DNA of 64,000 bases from Pisaster brevispinus (taxonomy: Eukaryota; Echinodermata; Asteroidea; Forcipulatida; Asteriidae): contig JAMKCF010000023.1 in NCBI GenBank assembly GCA_023634235.1, positions 967,001 to 1,031,000 on the forward strand. The letters run 5' to 3'. Every line of letters begins with the position of its first letter. The first letter of the stretch is position 1. Positions 34,201-45,400 of this stretch are shown here, in pieces. The translations under genes and the position numbers were made by a program. The notes under the pieces were generated by a model. The model saw only the letters and a program-made list of their open reading frames with translations. It searched no databases and was not told where the DNA came from.

Positions 34201-35805
34201 GTGCAGGGTTCTCTATTTGAATTGCTCAGTATCACTGTGTAGTGCAGGGTTCTCTATTTGAATTGCTCAGTGTCAGAGTGTACTGCGGGGTTCTCTTCTT
34301 GAAATACTTAGTAACACTGTGTACTGCAGGGTTCTCTATTTGAATTGCTCGTTAGCACTGTGTAGTGCAGGGTTCTCTAGTTAAATTGCTCAGTGTCAGA
34401 GTGTACTGCGGGGTTCTCTTCTTGAAATACTTAGTAACACTGTGTACTGCAGGGTTCTCTATTTGAATTGCTCAGTATCACTGTGTACTGCAGGGTTCTC
34501 TTCTTGAAATACTTAGTAACACTGTGTAGTGCAGGGTTCTCTATTTGAATTGCTCAGTATCACTGTGTAGTGCAGGGTTCTCTAGTTGAATTGCTCAGTA
34601 TCACTGTGTATTGCAGGGTTCTCTACTTCAACTTCTCAGGATCACTGTTTACTGATGGGCAAGAGTTCTCTGTTTGGACTGCTTAGCACTACTGTGTATT
34701 TCAGGGTTGTCTATTTGAGTGGCTTAGTATCACTCACTGTGTAATGAAGGGTTCGCACTTGGAATTGCTCAGCATCCTACATGTGTACCTTTCGCATCAG
34801 AACAATCACAGACACTGGGGTCCACAAGTTTTCACTGCTGATTTTTTAAATGACGATTTTTTTTCTTTAGGTCTAAATGACAGAAGTTTAATCGGAGCTG
34901 ATACCACAGTGTATGAGGTTGACGGTGAAGATGCTCGGATATTGCACGAGTCTTTCAGTGACAGTACTTTAGTTAATGATATAGCCCTTCTGCGACTAAA
35001 AGGCCATACTCCACTCGGCCCAGGAGTAAGGACAATCTGTGTACCACAAGAAGATATGACAGGTAAGCTCTTAAACCTTTATAAAATGAGCCTAAAACCT
35101 CAACACATTCAGTCAACTTATTAAAAACATCTTTATTATGATTAAGTATTGCTGTTGCTTTCTACCGCATTTTTATTTACCATACAAAACTACCATCAAA
35201 TACGAGTTTTACAAAATGAAGTTGGATAGTTTAAATGTTCTGTTCTGATTTCGTGTACATGTAATTGTTTTTGTTTTTGTTTTAAACATATGTTTACAAA
35301 GAAACATAACTACATACATGTTTGTTGTTTACTCCTTTTGTTAGAGGATACGCTTTACTCATCGCGTGGTACACGACCGTATGTGACAGGCTGGGGTGTG
35401 ACATATGCAGAAACTAAAAAGTCGGGAAAGTGTACGCCGTACATACCTGACCAAACTCTCTCAGATCGCCTTAAGCAACTTGAAGTTCCTCTAGTAAGCA
35501 ATGATAAATGTCAAGAAAGTTTTGAAGGAAATTCTTATCTCTGTAGTACAGTAATGGATTTCAAACCTAATGTATCATTTTGTGCTGGAGATCTGGTTGG
35601 TGGCCAGGATGCGTGCAAGGGGGACTCTGGGGGCCCAGTCATGAGGGAACTTCGTATGAGTGATGGGAGTATACGATGGGTACAAATTGGTATTGTCAGT
35701 TGGGGTGACGGATGTGCACAGGCAGGGACATATGGATTTTACACAAGGCTTTCCAGATACATTGGATGGATCAAACATTATGTTGGAAATTCTACTTTAA
35801 TATAA
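25292..35805 (+). CDS. vWA-trypsin serine protease, complement factor B/C2-like layout (5' partial)
   Basis: Exons: 25292-25408, 26731-26952, 27289-27422, 28700-28799, 34871-35062, 35345-35805; all junctions are GT-AG and phases agree. The first two encode the end of a vWA domain ([11 protein letters not shown] with the metal-site Thr, VLFLFSDG with the metal-site Asp, then [19 protein letters not shown]). The rest is an S1 protease: Cys of the propeptide (YSKCGYNGG), cleavage site GRIAGGED, His in TAAHC, Asp in NDIALLRL, Ser in [17 protein letters not shown] places Asp at the specificity pocket, predicting cleavage after Lys/Arg. vWA plus S1 is the layout of complement factor B/C2, but a classical activation site and pocket Asp are more trypsin-like than factor B. 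Upstream exons (the rest of vWA, possible sushi domains) are not seen. It is probably secreted. Confidence 0.85.
25600..26230. repeat. Dispersed intronic repeat, copy 1
   Basis: It begins with AACTTCCGG...CGGAAGTC and continues through GATGTATAGATTATAAAAATCC, GACGTCATCAAG and ACCTTGCAATTC-like words. The same order is found at about 33060-33665. It lies between the first two exons found of the protease gene. Confidence 0.7.
27423..28699. other. Intron 3 of the protease gene
   Basis: No gene inside. It contains a C-run next to an A-run at 28203-28240 and otherwise unremarkable AT-rich DNA. Confidence 0.5.
29160..33670. repeat. Array of ~150-bp repeats with palindromic core
   Basis: At least ten diverged copies share a start like AACTTCCGGTTTGAACCGG and AAGTCAAGGTCAAATGGGGT, then GATTGTAAAAATCCAATGTG and GTTATGATTTTT. 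Clear copies start near 29181, 29560, 31240, 31541, 31690, 31835, 32450 and 33078. The first 22 bases are a near-perfect palindrome. It fills most of the fourth intron of the protease gene. The family is unknown to me. Confidence 0.8.
32090..32260. repeat. Small nested tandem and inverted repeat
   Basis: CTTAAAGGGACA..TTGCCTTGG appears twice in direct order and once inverted (CCAAGGCAACGTGTCCCT), with TATAAAAAGC between. The segment 32187-32255 can form a hairpin. Confidence 0.7.
33700..34745. repeat. 41-bp minisatellite in the protease gene's intron
   Basis: About 25 copies of a 41-bp unit (ACTGTGTAGTGCAGGGTTCT plus CTATTTGAATTGCTCAGTATC). Four or so variant types (GTAG/GTACTG, CTCAGTATC/CTCGTTAGC, TTCTTGAAATACTTAGTAAC) recur in blocks, showing unequal exchange. 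It ends about 125 bp before the exon at 34871. Confidence 0.93.
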
Positions 35806-36012
35806 ACTAGACATAAGGTGTTTGTCCTTAGGACAAAAACAAAGCTGTTCCGTTTTTCCATATGTACGTAACAGCTACTGTTCTTTAGGTTTGTAAAACT
35901 GACCATCATAATCATTGACTATCAACAATCCATATATTAAACTGTATTAATGACATTTAAAGTTTATTGTGAAAGTTGTATACTTGTCTGTATTAGAAAA
36001 AATAATAATTAT
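35806..36012. other. 3' flank of the protease gene
   Basis: Probable 3' untranslated region and downstream DNA. No strong additional feature is visible apart from AT-rich words. Confidence 0.4.
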
Positions 36013-36310
36013 GATGTTGCGCCCAAATCACAAGGCCGGACGGCCACTTCAAGTTGAGGGCTACATTTAACTGGTTTGGGCTGTCGACCCAGATGAACTG
36101 TCACCAGGGGCCAGTTGCCCCCCACTCCTGGGATGAAACAGGGTTACCCCTTCACAGTCCGTAAGGATGTAGGCAAGGGTATCGTCCACTAGGAGCCTGG
36201 TTGGCAGAGCAGAGTGCACCTCCTTCCCAACTTTTTACGAAGCAATTATGGTTAATAAGTGCCTTGTTCAAGGACACAAGTATGGTGGCTCTGAAGGGAC
36301 ATCAAACCTT
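36013..36310. repeat. SINE-like dispersed repeat
   Basis: A moderately GC-rich 300-bp island in AT-rich DNA. It has TTAACTGGTTTGGGCTGTCG, CCAGTTGCCCCCCACTCC and a TAAGTGCCTTGTTCAAGGAC-type word that I recognise from dispersed repeats in marine invertebrate genomes. No tRNA-like head is evident. The family is uncertain. Confidence 0.45.
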
Positions 36311-36650
36311 AATATTTACGTGAATATTTGTGTAAATATTTATGGCTTTTGCCCCAATTCACAAATATTCACGTACAATATTTGCAATTGAGGCCAAAAT
36401 CGCAAATATTTACGTGAATTTTTTTGTAAAAGTTTGCGATTGGTTGCCCGAATCGTAGTAGATTACGTAAATATTTGCGTGAATACTCATAATTGTTTCT
36501 ACATATCGTGAATATTAATGTGAATATTCACGATACGTACCCCAAAGTCGTAAATATTCATGCTAATATTTACGTGAATTTTCACGATATTTGCCCCTAT
36601 CGCAAATTAATGTTTACGTAAATATTCACAAATTTGGGGATACAAATTGT
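36311..36650. repeat. AT-rich inverted-repeat cluster
   Basis: Repeated, both-strand copies of AATATTTACGTGAATATT and GTGAATATTCACGATA type words, so the stretch can form several overlapping hairpins. Confidence 0.6.
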
Positions 36651-37724
36651 GGATATTAAAGCGCTGCAAATAAAAAAATATGAAACAGTGAATTGTTTAT
36701 TTAAGGTACAGAAACAAATATTTTTAGCAGGGCTTCACTTGTTTGTAGAGAAGTTAATATTTTCCAGACTTCTTATGTTTCATACTTTGAGCGTCATCCA
36801 CAACATTCTAAAAATGAACATTTTGATAAAAATTAGAAATAGACTGTTTAAATGCACAACGGCTGATAACGAAGCAAAATGTCTCTACCAATTCCAATCG
36901 AACAGCTTCACAGGTACCCAGGCTTATGTCAGACTTTGAACATTTTGATTACAATCATTCTTATACTGAATTTACAACTAAATTTTAAACTTAATAAGAT
37001 TGCTTTAATTGACTCCTACATACATTTTTTGTACAACAATCCCTTTTTCGGTGTCGAAACTTAAAACTATTTGCAAGAAGCATGAGCTGGAAAAATTCTG
37101 CGAAATGTTTAGTTAAAGTATGTATGTAATGTGATTGAATATGTTTAATACTAACTTTAAAAAAGGAAGTCATTGAGGCTACAATGTATCAATCTCATCG
37201 TTAATATTGGCACTCATTTGTTGTGTGTAGTTTAGTTATCACTCTAAAAAAAAATTATAGCTAGACCATATGCAATGCAGTAAATTGTTGTTAACATCTA
37301 AAATGGTTCAAATGGGGCGAGTGTTGACATGTACAGGTAATTTACTACATAAACGTAATGACAATTGTTAGAGTTTAAACTTTGAATGCATGCTTAAATA
37401 GATGTAGATTTTAAAATAGAAACTAAAAATATGTTAATGTAAGTACAAGACAACCGGTATGTGTCCAATTATATTATATTTTGTTATATCATAAATTTGT
37501 CTTCTTTACGTAGAATGGAATACCATATTACCACAGCACTAAGCAACATTTATCGGTCAGAATAAAATATATTCACCAACCTTTTGGACGTGTTTAGCTA
37601 TTATTTGTTACGGCAGTATTCATAACTGCAGACACTTGCGCAGGTTTCTACTTTGCGCTCAAAACAGAAATATTGAGGACATACGTTCTTCATTGATGTA
37701 ATTTTTTTCTAAAAAAGCAAAACA
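36651..37724. other. Non-coding AT-rich stretch
   Basis: No gene or recognised repeat. Open frames are short and AT-driven. Confidence 0.4.
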
Positions 37725-38705
<981 letters not shown>

Positions 38706-38782
38706 TGAAGTTTGCCTACATGCCTTAAAAACAAATTAACAACATACACTGGTGAAACTTTTACCTTTCGCTTCTTGACTTA

Positions 38783-38853
38783 CTGGAGTGGGAATTGAAC
38801 CAACGACTTCCGGATTAACGTACCGGCGCTCTACCAACTGAGCTTTCCAGCCC
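38783..38853 (-). repeat. tRNA-Asn-like module of a dispersed repeat, copy 1
   Basis: The minus strand folds like a tRNA with A-box AAGCTCAGTTGG, anticodon arm CCGGT-ACGTTAA-TCCGG (GTT) and B-box-like GGTTCAATTCC. Position 33 is C instead of U. The neighbouring sequence to about 39006 is also shared with the copy at 50347-50580, so this is a repeat rather than a gene. Confidence 0.7.
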
Positions 38854-39006
38854 TATGGCGGTCTCCCTGTTAGTCAATTGTTTTGTTCGGGGTGCCAGTC
38901 AGAAGCCATTCAGCCGTAAGCTGCCGTGTAGCAGGGATCACATCCAAATTTTACAATACAACCCGGGAAGCGTCAGCCAAGGGATCACCTTAAGTGGATG
39001 CGACTT
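38854..39006. repeat. Shared flank of the tRNA-like repeat, copy 1
   Basis: GGCGGTCTCCCT..TAGTCAAT, TGTTCGGGGTGCCAGTCAGA, CTGCCGTGTAGC and GGGATCACCTTAAG.GGATGC occur in the same order at 50424-50573. It lies upstream of the tRNA-like module on the minus strand. Confidence 0.75.
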
Positions 39007-39040
39007 TAAAAATTCGTTAATCCGGATGTCGTCTGTTCAA

Positions 39041-40030
39041 GTCCCGCTCGCGTATTTTTTTCCCAGGACGAACGTGGGTAATTAACATAAATGGGCGTAG
39101 TAAACTTTACATTTCCCCTTGCACATGTGTACTTGGACGTAATAGTTGTGGGTTTAAATACACTCACGTGTGTTATTATGTGCTATGTGAAAGTAGCAGT
39201 ATTCACGAGGGCTCCTCTCCCCAATATTACACATCTTACTGTTTACACTGAAAGGTCTTGTGTTCCTTTCAAGATTCCTTGAGGTTTGCAAACTCTTGTC
39301 TCCCAAAGTTTGACTTTATTGGCCTGTTGTTGAGTCTCCTTAGAACAAATAAATGGAATTAGGAATGGCCATTCAGCCTTGATGTAATTATCGATGTCCA
39401 GAAATGTACCTGGGTTTAGTGTACACTGTGTATGAATGATGACCACAAGGGACCTTGGGCCAGTGGTGGTATGTGGAATGACATAGTTGTGGGGACCACG
39501 CGACTGGCTGTTCTTCTACTGCCACTTCACAAGGGTGTATAGATTGTGATGAACGATGAACCCAGTCCAACGACAAATTATAATTCTAAACTACGTGTAA
39601 GCTCATCAAGCTGCGTCTGTTTGTATTGCAGTGTACTTTCATCACAAACTTAGGGCCATTTCTAATTTCATTTAATGGGTTTCTTCTTTCATTATGAACG
39701 TCGGTCTATTTTCTTACTTGCCCTCCCTCCCCTTCCCAACCCTATCCCAAAATATTTTATCGGGCAATCAAGACTCAACTAGCCGCGACATGTTTTTGTA
39801 CACAATGTACAGTACATGTAATGTACATGTACTGTACATGTAAATGCACATGTACTTTCACATAACATAATAATACACGTGAGTGTATAACCCACAACTA
39901 CTACGTCCAAGCACGCATGTGCAAGGGGAAATGTAAAGTTTACTACGCCCATTTATGTTAATTGCCCACGTTCGTCCTGGGGAAAAAAAAATACGCGTCC
40001 CGCTCAAGCCAATTTTTCTTTGTTCAAACC
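39041..40030. mobile_element. Foldback element with ~140-bp inverted ends
   Basis: The left arm, about 39046-39183 (CGCGTATTTTTTTCCCAGG ... GGGTTTAAATACACTCACGTG), is matched inverted at about 39866-39996. The roughly 680-bp centre codes for nothing I recognise and includes a palindrome-rich GTACATGTA cluster at 39797-39855. The outer edge of the right arm resembles the lower side of the tRNA-like repeat at 50310-50345, so the two may be parts of one element family. Confidence 0.65.
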
Positions 40031-40750
40031 CAACATATAATAATCCCAAAGCATTTTATTTGAACAATAGGAAGTAATTACCTTATTGTTGCTAGACAAT
40101 CGATTGTACCAAAATTGTTAACCTTCTTATTAGGCTGTAATCTGAAAAAATTCATTATTTTGTATTGCTCGAGCAGATAGAGACATTTTCTAATGATAGT
40201 TATACCTATAGCCTGCATATTTTGGGGGTTCGTATGAACCAAATACAAACAAATGCATTGCAAATGAGCAATTTGTGTAACATGAAATGAACTGTACAGC
40301 CAGACATAGAGATGAATGGTTCGGGGTTATTGAGGCCTCATGTTTCAGGAGGCATGAATAGACTATGAGTAGGGAAGGGAGTCTTAAGCCGGCAAACAAA
40401 ATGATTGGTATATAAGATAAGGATATTAACCTGATAAGGGTTAAAATATGAGTCATAAGGGAATAAGTAAAGGGATTAATATGATAAGGGTAAGTATAAC
40501 AGGATGAAGAGGGATTAGGGCGGCTGTGTAAGGAGATAAGATGATTGTGTAAGGAGTTTAAGGTGGCTTGGGTGGTGGGAGGTAAGGGTGTGGTTTGGCT
40601 ATGAAAATCATGCACAGTGATTAGTGGCAGATGAGAAGATAAGGTGAAGTCTAAGAGTGAGGATTGGTCGAATCGAAGAGATAAGGGTCGGTGGTTTGGC
40701 CGTGAAATCTTAGCGACCTGAATGGACAGAGATTAAATATGTTGTAAAAT
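40031..40750. other. Stretch before the second Polinton remnant
   Basis: No gene. 40430-40640 is rich in short GATAAGG-type repeats. It may hold the decayed left end of the Polinton remnant, but I cannot align it with the intact inverted repeat. Confidence 0.35.
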
Positions 40751-40863
40751 GTCTGGATACGGAATGGCTAGAGGAATTTTCCTTCGATCCGATTTGATTA
40801 TCTTGATGAGGCGGAAATGCATTTAATGGGTACTCGGACGTTCAAATGTCATTCCGTCTCCGA

Positions 40864-41458
40864 ACAACGCCAATCAGTTTGACATCGTGACGGTTTCCTT
40901 TAAGAGGTATTACAGGCACGTCGTGGTAGAATCCTTCAACGACCGTGTGTGCATCAATTTGAGAGATTTCATACGGACCAAGGGCAAGGACTTTCCATAG
41001 CACGAGGCATCAATCTTACGATGGAATAATGGAGAGCTTTGGTGTCTGTGCCAGCTATCGAAGAGGCTGCAGAGGAGGCAGAAAAACAGCGTATCTATGC
41101 CAAGAAGGAAGACGAGGCAGCTTCGCCTAAGACACCCCGAGACGTAGTGGTTGATTCAGACTCACCTTCCAACGCTGATGATGTCGTCCAAGATTCAGAA
41201 TGTTAGTAAGAATTGTCTTAAAATCTTTACCCATACCTACAAAGAGGGAAACATTTACGGTTTATTTTATATCCCATCATACAATGTGATTTTGATATAG
41301 TTTGCTCTGGTTTTCAACAGATGATCTTCAGGTTGACCTGGAGAGGGAAAACAAGAAGCAAGATGATAAGAAGCAAGATGGCGAGAAAAAAGGCTGACCA
41401 AGACATCTCAGAGAAGAAGGGCAAGGGCAGAAGAAGGACGAGGCCCAACAATCACGGC
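40864..41458 (+). pseudogene. PC4-like gene remnant, no Death domain visible
   Basis: YYRHVVVESF, then VCINLRDFIRTKGKDF matches the PC4 part of the intact gene, followed by a frame change and GINLT. An acidic/Ser tail (DEAASPKTPRDVVVDSDSPS) runs to a probable donor near 41201. A second exon from 41321 is Lys/Glu/Asp-rich (ENKKQDDKKQDGEKK). Where the intact gene has its Death domain this copy has only charged linker. Several stops and shifts are present. Confidence 0.75.
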
Positions 41459-41514
41459 AGGTGAAATATATCCCTGCGTGTTTAGAAAATAAATGCTTTT
41501 CTGTTTTAAGACAA

Positions 41515-41750
41515 CTCTTTGCGTAGAGATAATTCCTTCCATTGATGCATTTGCAAGGGTCATGTGTTACGGGTGCGAGGTGGATCATCCATCTCAAACT
41601 CAACACACTTGTATGATGCTAGAAAGTTGGGAACAAACTGAGATGTATTTTGATGGTATAGTTTCAATTAGTATGTATCAAAGAGGCGATGAACAAATGT
41701 TTCTTTATATTTATGAATGCAGTAAAAAATATACGACTCACTACGAATGA
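41515..41750 (+). pseudogene. Cys/His-motif exon of the PC4-like gene, remnant
   Basis: After a probable acceptor (GCGTAG), the frame reads IIPSIDAFARVMCYGCEVDH and PSQTQHTCMM, matching the CYGCEVDHPSQ..H.C motif of the intact element's third exon. The frame stays open to the stop at 41750. Confidence 0.75.
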
Positions 41751-42518
41751 TGAGTCTTAACGAACAGAGATGTGTGTTTAGAAAGTTTACTGAAACGTTG
41801 GTGACATCAGAACCGATGAGAGACAATCTGAAAAAGAAATGTCTAAGCCTTCTTTATTAATTTAAAGAAATGTTTGTCTTAAACATTTGTAACGAAACAA
41901 ATATAATGTACAATATAATTCTTCCTGTACAAAAATGCTTTTCACGTTGCATATGAACAAATATATATATATTCTTACTTTACAATGTTACAGCAATGTA
42001 CGAAAGTGTTTAAAAGTTGCATTACTATAAAATAATCTGTATTAACATAGTTACAAGACTTGTTTAAGTGTAAAAAAGTTTGTGGAGACAACAATTTGTG
42101 AAAATGTTTGGGGTTTTTGCCGTAACAATCTTTTTTTTTTTAAGTTTAAGTGAAAAGTTCTTTGATGAAATGTTAAAATCAGAGTTTATGAAAAGTTTAA
42201 CATTCTGAAAGCTATTTTGTTTAAGTATATCAACATGTTTTTTACTTGTTACTTTTGTCAGTGAAACTAAATTACAAACTAGTTTTGTTATTATAACTCA
42301 ATAGTTATACATTCTGAAGACTATTTTTTTAAATAAGTATATTAAATTGTTTTACCTGTCACTTTTGTTGGTAAAAAAAATTACACGTTGAACTAACCGA
42401 ATAAAATGTGTAATATACTCTGATCTCTGATTTAGAGCGAGAGTGTGGGTAAGGCAGTGTAGCTAAACTCATCGCGCGGTGAAAGAAGATGGAAAGTACA
42501 AAATTGCGTAAAGACAAG
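41751..42518. other. AT-rich gap in the Polinton remnant
   Basis: No coding similarity. It corresponds in position to the long gap before the integrase in the intact element, but the T-rich 20-bp array is absent. Confidence 0.4.
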
Positions 42519-42950
42519 TCAGAGATTTTTTTTACGAGGAGAGGACACTTATACTTTACACAAGCCAGCTCGGAAGAAGTATCCGAGGAACAGAGAGATC
42601 GCAGTAGGTTGAGATGAGATAAATCAGTTGGATTTAGTAGACGTAGTATCTCTTGCACGCTACGATATTGGAAACAAATATTTGTTAGCTTGCAACGACG
42701 TCTTTTCAAAGTACGCATGGGTGTGCCGTTTAAAGAACAAGACAGATGAGCAAGAATAACCGCCTATGAAGATATTTTAAAATCCAACGACAGGAAAACC
42801 CCACTTTATACATTCGGACAAGGTAGTGAATTTGTTAACAGAAAATTTCAAAACTTATTGAAAAAGAAGGGCATCAGATTCTACACGACAAAGAGTGAAG
42901 TTAAAGCATCAATCGTATAGCGATTCAATCTAAAATTAAAAGGGAGAATG
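42519..42950 (+). pseudogene. Polinton integrase remnant
   Basis: EDTYTLHKPARKKYPRN, INQLDLVDVVSL, NDVFSKYAWV, GQGSEFVN and FYTTKSEVKASIV follow the intact integrase closely, with stops (for example in the DEINQLD and VKASIV regions) and frame changes. It ends abruptly at about 42950, where DIRS sequence begins. Confidence 0.88.
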
Positions 42951-42954
42951 TCGC

Positions 42955-44300
42955 ATATTTGCAAGGTAGCTCAATTCAGAAATGTGAACGAAATATACGG
43001 GACACTGTTACACGACTTACAAATCTTGGGTTCACTATTAACAGAGACAAGTCTGTACTTAACCCTACCCAGAAACAAGTGTTTTGGGGATTTGTCATTG
43101 ACTCATTGAACATGACGGTTTCTTTGACAAAAGAAAAAGCTACTGGGCTAAAGAAAGCGTTTCAATCTCTTTATAATAACAAACGACCAACCATAAGAGA
43201 CTTTGCTCATGTAACGGGATGTATGGTCTCGGTTTTTCCAGCTGTGGCTTTTGGGCAATTGTTTTATCGACAACCTGAGGTTGACAAAATTGAGGCATTA
43301 AAACAATGCGGTTATAACTTTGGAGCGAAGTCAAACCTGTCTAACCTAGCTAGACAGGACTTGCAATGGTGGATTGAAAACATAGAACATGTCAGTAACC
43401 ACATATCTCACAAAGGCCCTGATTATGAGCTTAATTCGGATGCATCCTTTAGAAGGAAGGGGGCATCGTGCTCTAAAGGCTCCACTGGAGGTCGATGGGC
43501 AAGTCATGAGATGAATTCACATATCAATGTGTTAGAAATCAAAGCTGCTCATTTCGCTCTCCTGGCTTTCTTTCCTGCATCAAAAAACATACATGTGTTG
43601 CTAAGAATAGATACACATTAACCATATGGCACACATTAACCATATGGGTGGTACTCAGAGCACTTTGGCTCTGGTGTAAAGACAGGCATATTTGGCTAAC
43701 TGCGGTCTTCATCCCAGGAAAACTGAACATTACAGCTGATTGGGACTCAAGACATTTTAAGGATCACACTGAATGGCAGCTCAGTGTTAATACTTACAAA
43801 CAAATGCTAAACACGTTTTCTGTTAGCCCAGACATTGACTTGTTCGCCTCACGTCTAAACCACCATATAACAAGATATGTTTCGTGGCATCCTGACCCAC
43901 AGGCGTACGCAACTGATGCGTTTACGTTAAATTTGGGTCATTTTTAGCCTATGCTTCTCCTCCATTCTCACTCATGACGAGATTTCTTCCAAAATTGGAA
44001 GAAGACTCCGCTGAAGCTGTAGTGGTAGTTCCACATTGGCCGACTCAGCCGTGGTACTCATTACTGATGAACCTTTGTATTTCTGCTCCTCTATTGTTGT
44101 AGAGGAACCGGAGAACCTCACTGCACAAAAAACTGCAGCTCATGGGGTGTCACTTATCCGGGGGTTTCAGAAGCCACGGCAGCTTTAATAGAAGCATCCT
44201 GGAGGAATGGAACTGTCAAGCAGTATGAGGTTTACCTTAAAAAATGGAAACAATGGTGTAACATCAACAACGACGATCCATTCTAGAACTCTATTGAGTC
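42955..44300 (+). pseudogene. DIRS-type retrotransposon fragment (RT end, RNase H, start of tyrosine recombinase)
   Basis: First the end of an RT (TNLGFTINRDKSVLNPTQKQ, VFWGFVIDSLNMTVSLTKEK) and an RNase H start (LNSDAS near 43435). Then, after a stop at 43619, FIPGKLNITADWDSRHF, DIDLFASRLNHH and DPQAYATDAF, the typical DIRS end of RNase H. Near 44190 SWRNGTVKQYEVYLKKWKQW resembles the N-terminus of DIRS tyrosine recombinases. It is broken and truncated at both ends. Confidence 0.85.
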
Positions 44301-44556
44301 AATGATTATTAATTATATACAACCGGTACATGAAGTACACAGTGTAATGCAATGGTTTATAGTTACAGGTACCTGTATTATAGTATCTATATAGAAGAAT
44401 GATTCATGCAGAAAACAGTAAATAGAAGTAACCATTCATAAAACAGGGATGTATTAGTCTATGTTGTTTTGTCTGACAATTTTTGACTCCTACGAGTCCT
44501 TGGCGTCTCATTTACACATAGCTTTGAACATCTCACGTGGTCACGGAGTGAGGCAG
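44301..44556. other. Gap between DIRS and foldback element
   Basis: AT-rich, with no recognisable coding sequence. Confidence 0.35.
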
Positions 44557-44862
44557 AATCCTAAAATTAAACGAGCTTCACAGAAGTGAAGTTTGATTGG
44601 GATTCTACCGAGCCGTATTACGGCACGGAGGGATTGCGTGCCCTCCCTGCCGTCATAGTTGACGCCCACCCTGAAGGTATATTATCTGGGTACATGTAGA
44701 GGTTCCACCTATAAGGATATACTGTATTTGTGTTCACGAGACACCAACACTAATCTGAAGGCTCGGTCAGTGCAATCTCACGTTATCCCTCCGTGCCGTA
44801 ATACGGCTCGGTAGAATCCCAATCAAACTTCACTTCTGTGAAGCTCGTTTGATTTTAGGATT
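44557..44862. mobile_element. 306-bp foldback (MITE-like) element
   Basis: Arms of about 90 bp: AATCCTAAAATTAAACGAGC... from 44557 is matched inverted up to ...GCTCGTTTGATTTTAGGATT at 44862. The pairing runs through GAAGTGAAGTTTGATTGGGA and CCGTATTACGGCACGGAGGG with few mismatches. It ends directly against the capsid gene remnant. A target duplication is not obvious. Confidence 0.85.
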
Positions 44863-45052
44863 TAATGTGACGGGATCTACTGAACAATACATGGATTTGT
44901 CCCTATCGATGCTTCACTTCAAGGCGAATATTGTTGGTAACAGTGGATGTAATCTACCAAGAGATGCTCCTGTCGGGCACGTTAACCTGTACAGCCCTAA
45001 TTCTTCCATTAATAGTCTAATTAATTTCGAAGGAATTCTGATTTTAAGCTAA
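44863..45052 (+). pseudogene. Polinton major capsid protein fragment
   Basis: NVTGSTEQYMDLSLSMLHFK, then NSGCNLPRDAPVGHVNLYS, aligns with residues about 50-95 of the intact capsid protein at 7223-8551. It then runs into unrelated sequence and a stop. Confidence 0.85.
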
Positions 45053-45189
45053 AACAAATGGTAATCAACTTTAGGAAATAATCTTTACGCAGAAGGATTG
45101 AGTATAATCAAAGTCAGTGACCAATGCATTAATTTACGTAAGAGGATTTAGTACAATCAAAGTCCGGGAACAATGCATTACTTGACATA

Positions 45190-45400
45190 AGAGGATTTAG
45201 TACAATCTAGCACACTCTTAGTACAATTAGCAGTAGCTTTACACCCATCTGTGAAGCACATAGTGCATCGTGCATTGCATTTGTGCAAATTTCGGGACTC
45301 GTTGTAACCCTTAAGACAATCAATACAGGAGTTACTCCTATTGTAAAAACCAGGCATTGATTCGATCAGATCGAAATTCTTCTTGTACTTATTTTCAAGT
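45190..45400 (-). pseudogene. Polinton DNA polymerase zinc-binding region, remnant
   Basis: On the minus strand, ESMPGFYNRSNSCIDCLKGY followed by C..RCTMCFTDGCK matches the Cys/His region of the intact polymerase (SMKGFLNRSNYCDTCQKGYN...CTLCHVIGCK, about 14500-14620). Its end at about 45400 abuts Penelope-like sequence. Confidence 0.75.

Larger units (their letters stand above)
40750..45400. mobile_element. Second, decayed Polinton with nested insertions
   Basis: Remnants occur in the same order and strands as in the intact element: PC4-like gene (+), Cys/His exon (+), integrase (+), major capsid fragment (+), polymerase zinc-binding region (-). All are broken. A DIRS element interrupts the integrase and a 306-bp foldback element abuts the capsid piece. 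The minor capsid, protease and ATPase regions are missing. Sequence divergence from the intact copy is large, so it is an older relative, not a duplicate. Confidence 0.85.

Noticed and set aside
33700..34745. Link between this 41-bp minisatellite and the 41-bp Polinton subterminal repeat
   Set aside because: Only the unit length agrees; the sequences are unrelated.
33700..34745. CRISPR-like array
   Set aside because: The whole unit repeats with no unique spacers, and this is eukaryotic DNA.
40190..40615. 141-codon minus-strand frame
   Set aside because: Low-complexity composition from short GATAAGG-type repeats and no recognisable motif.
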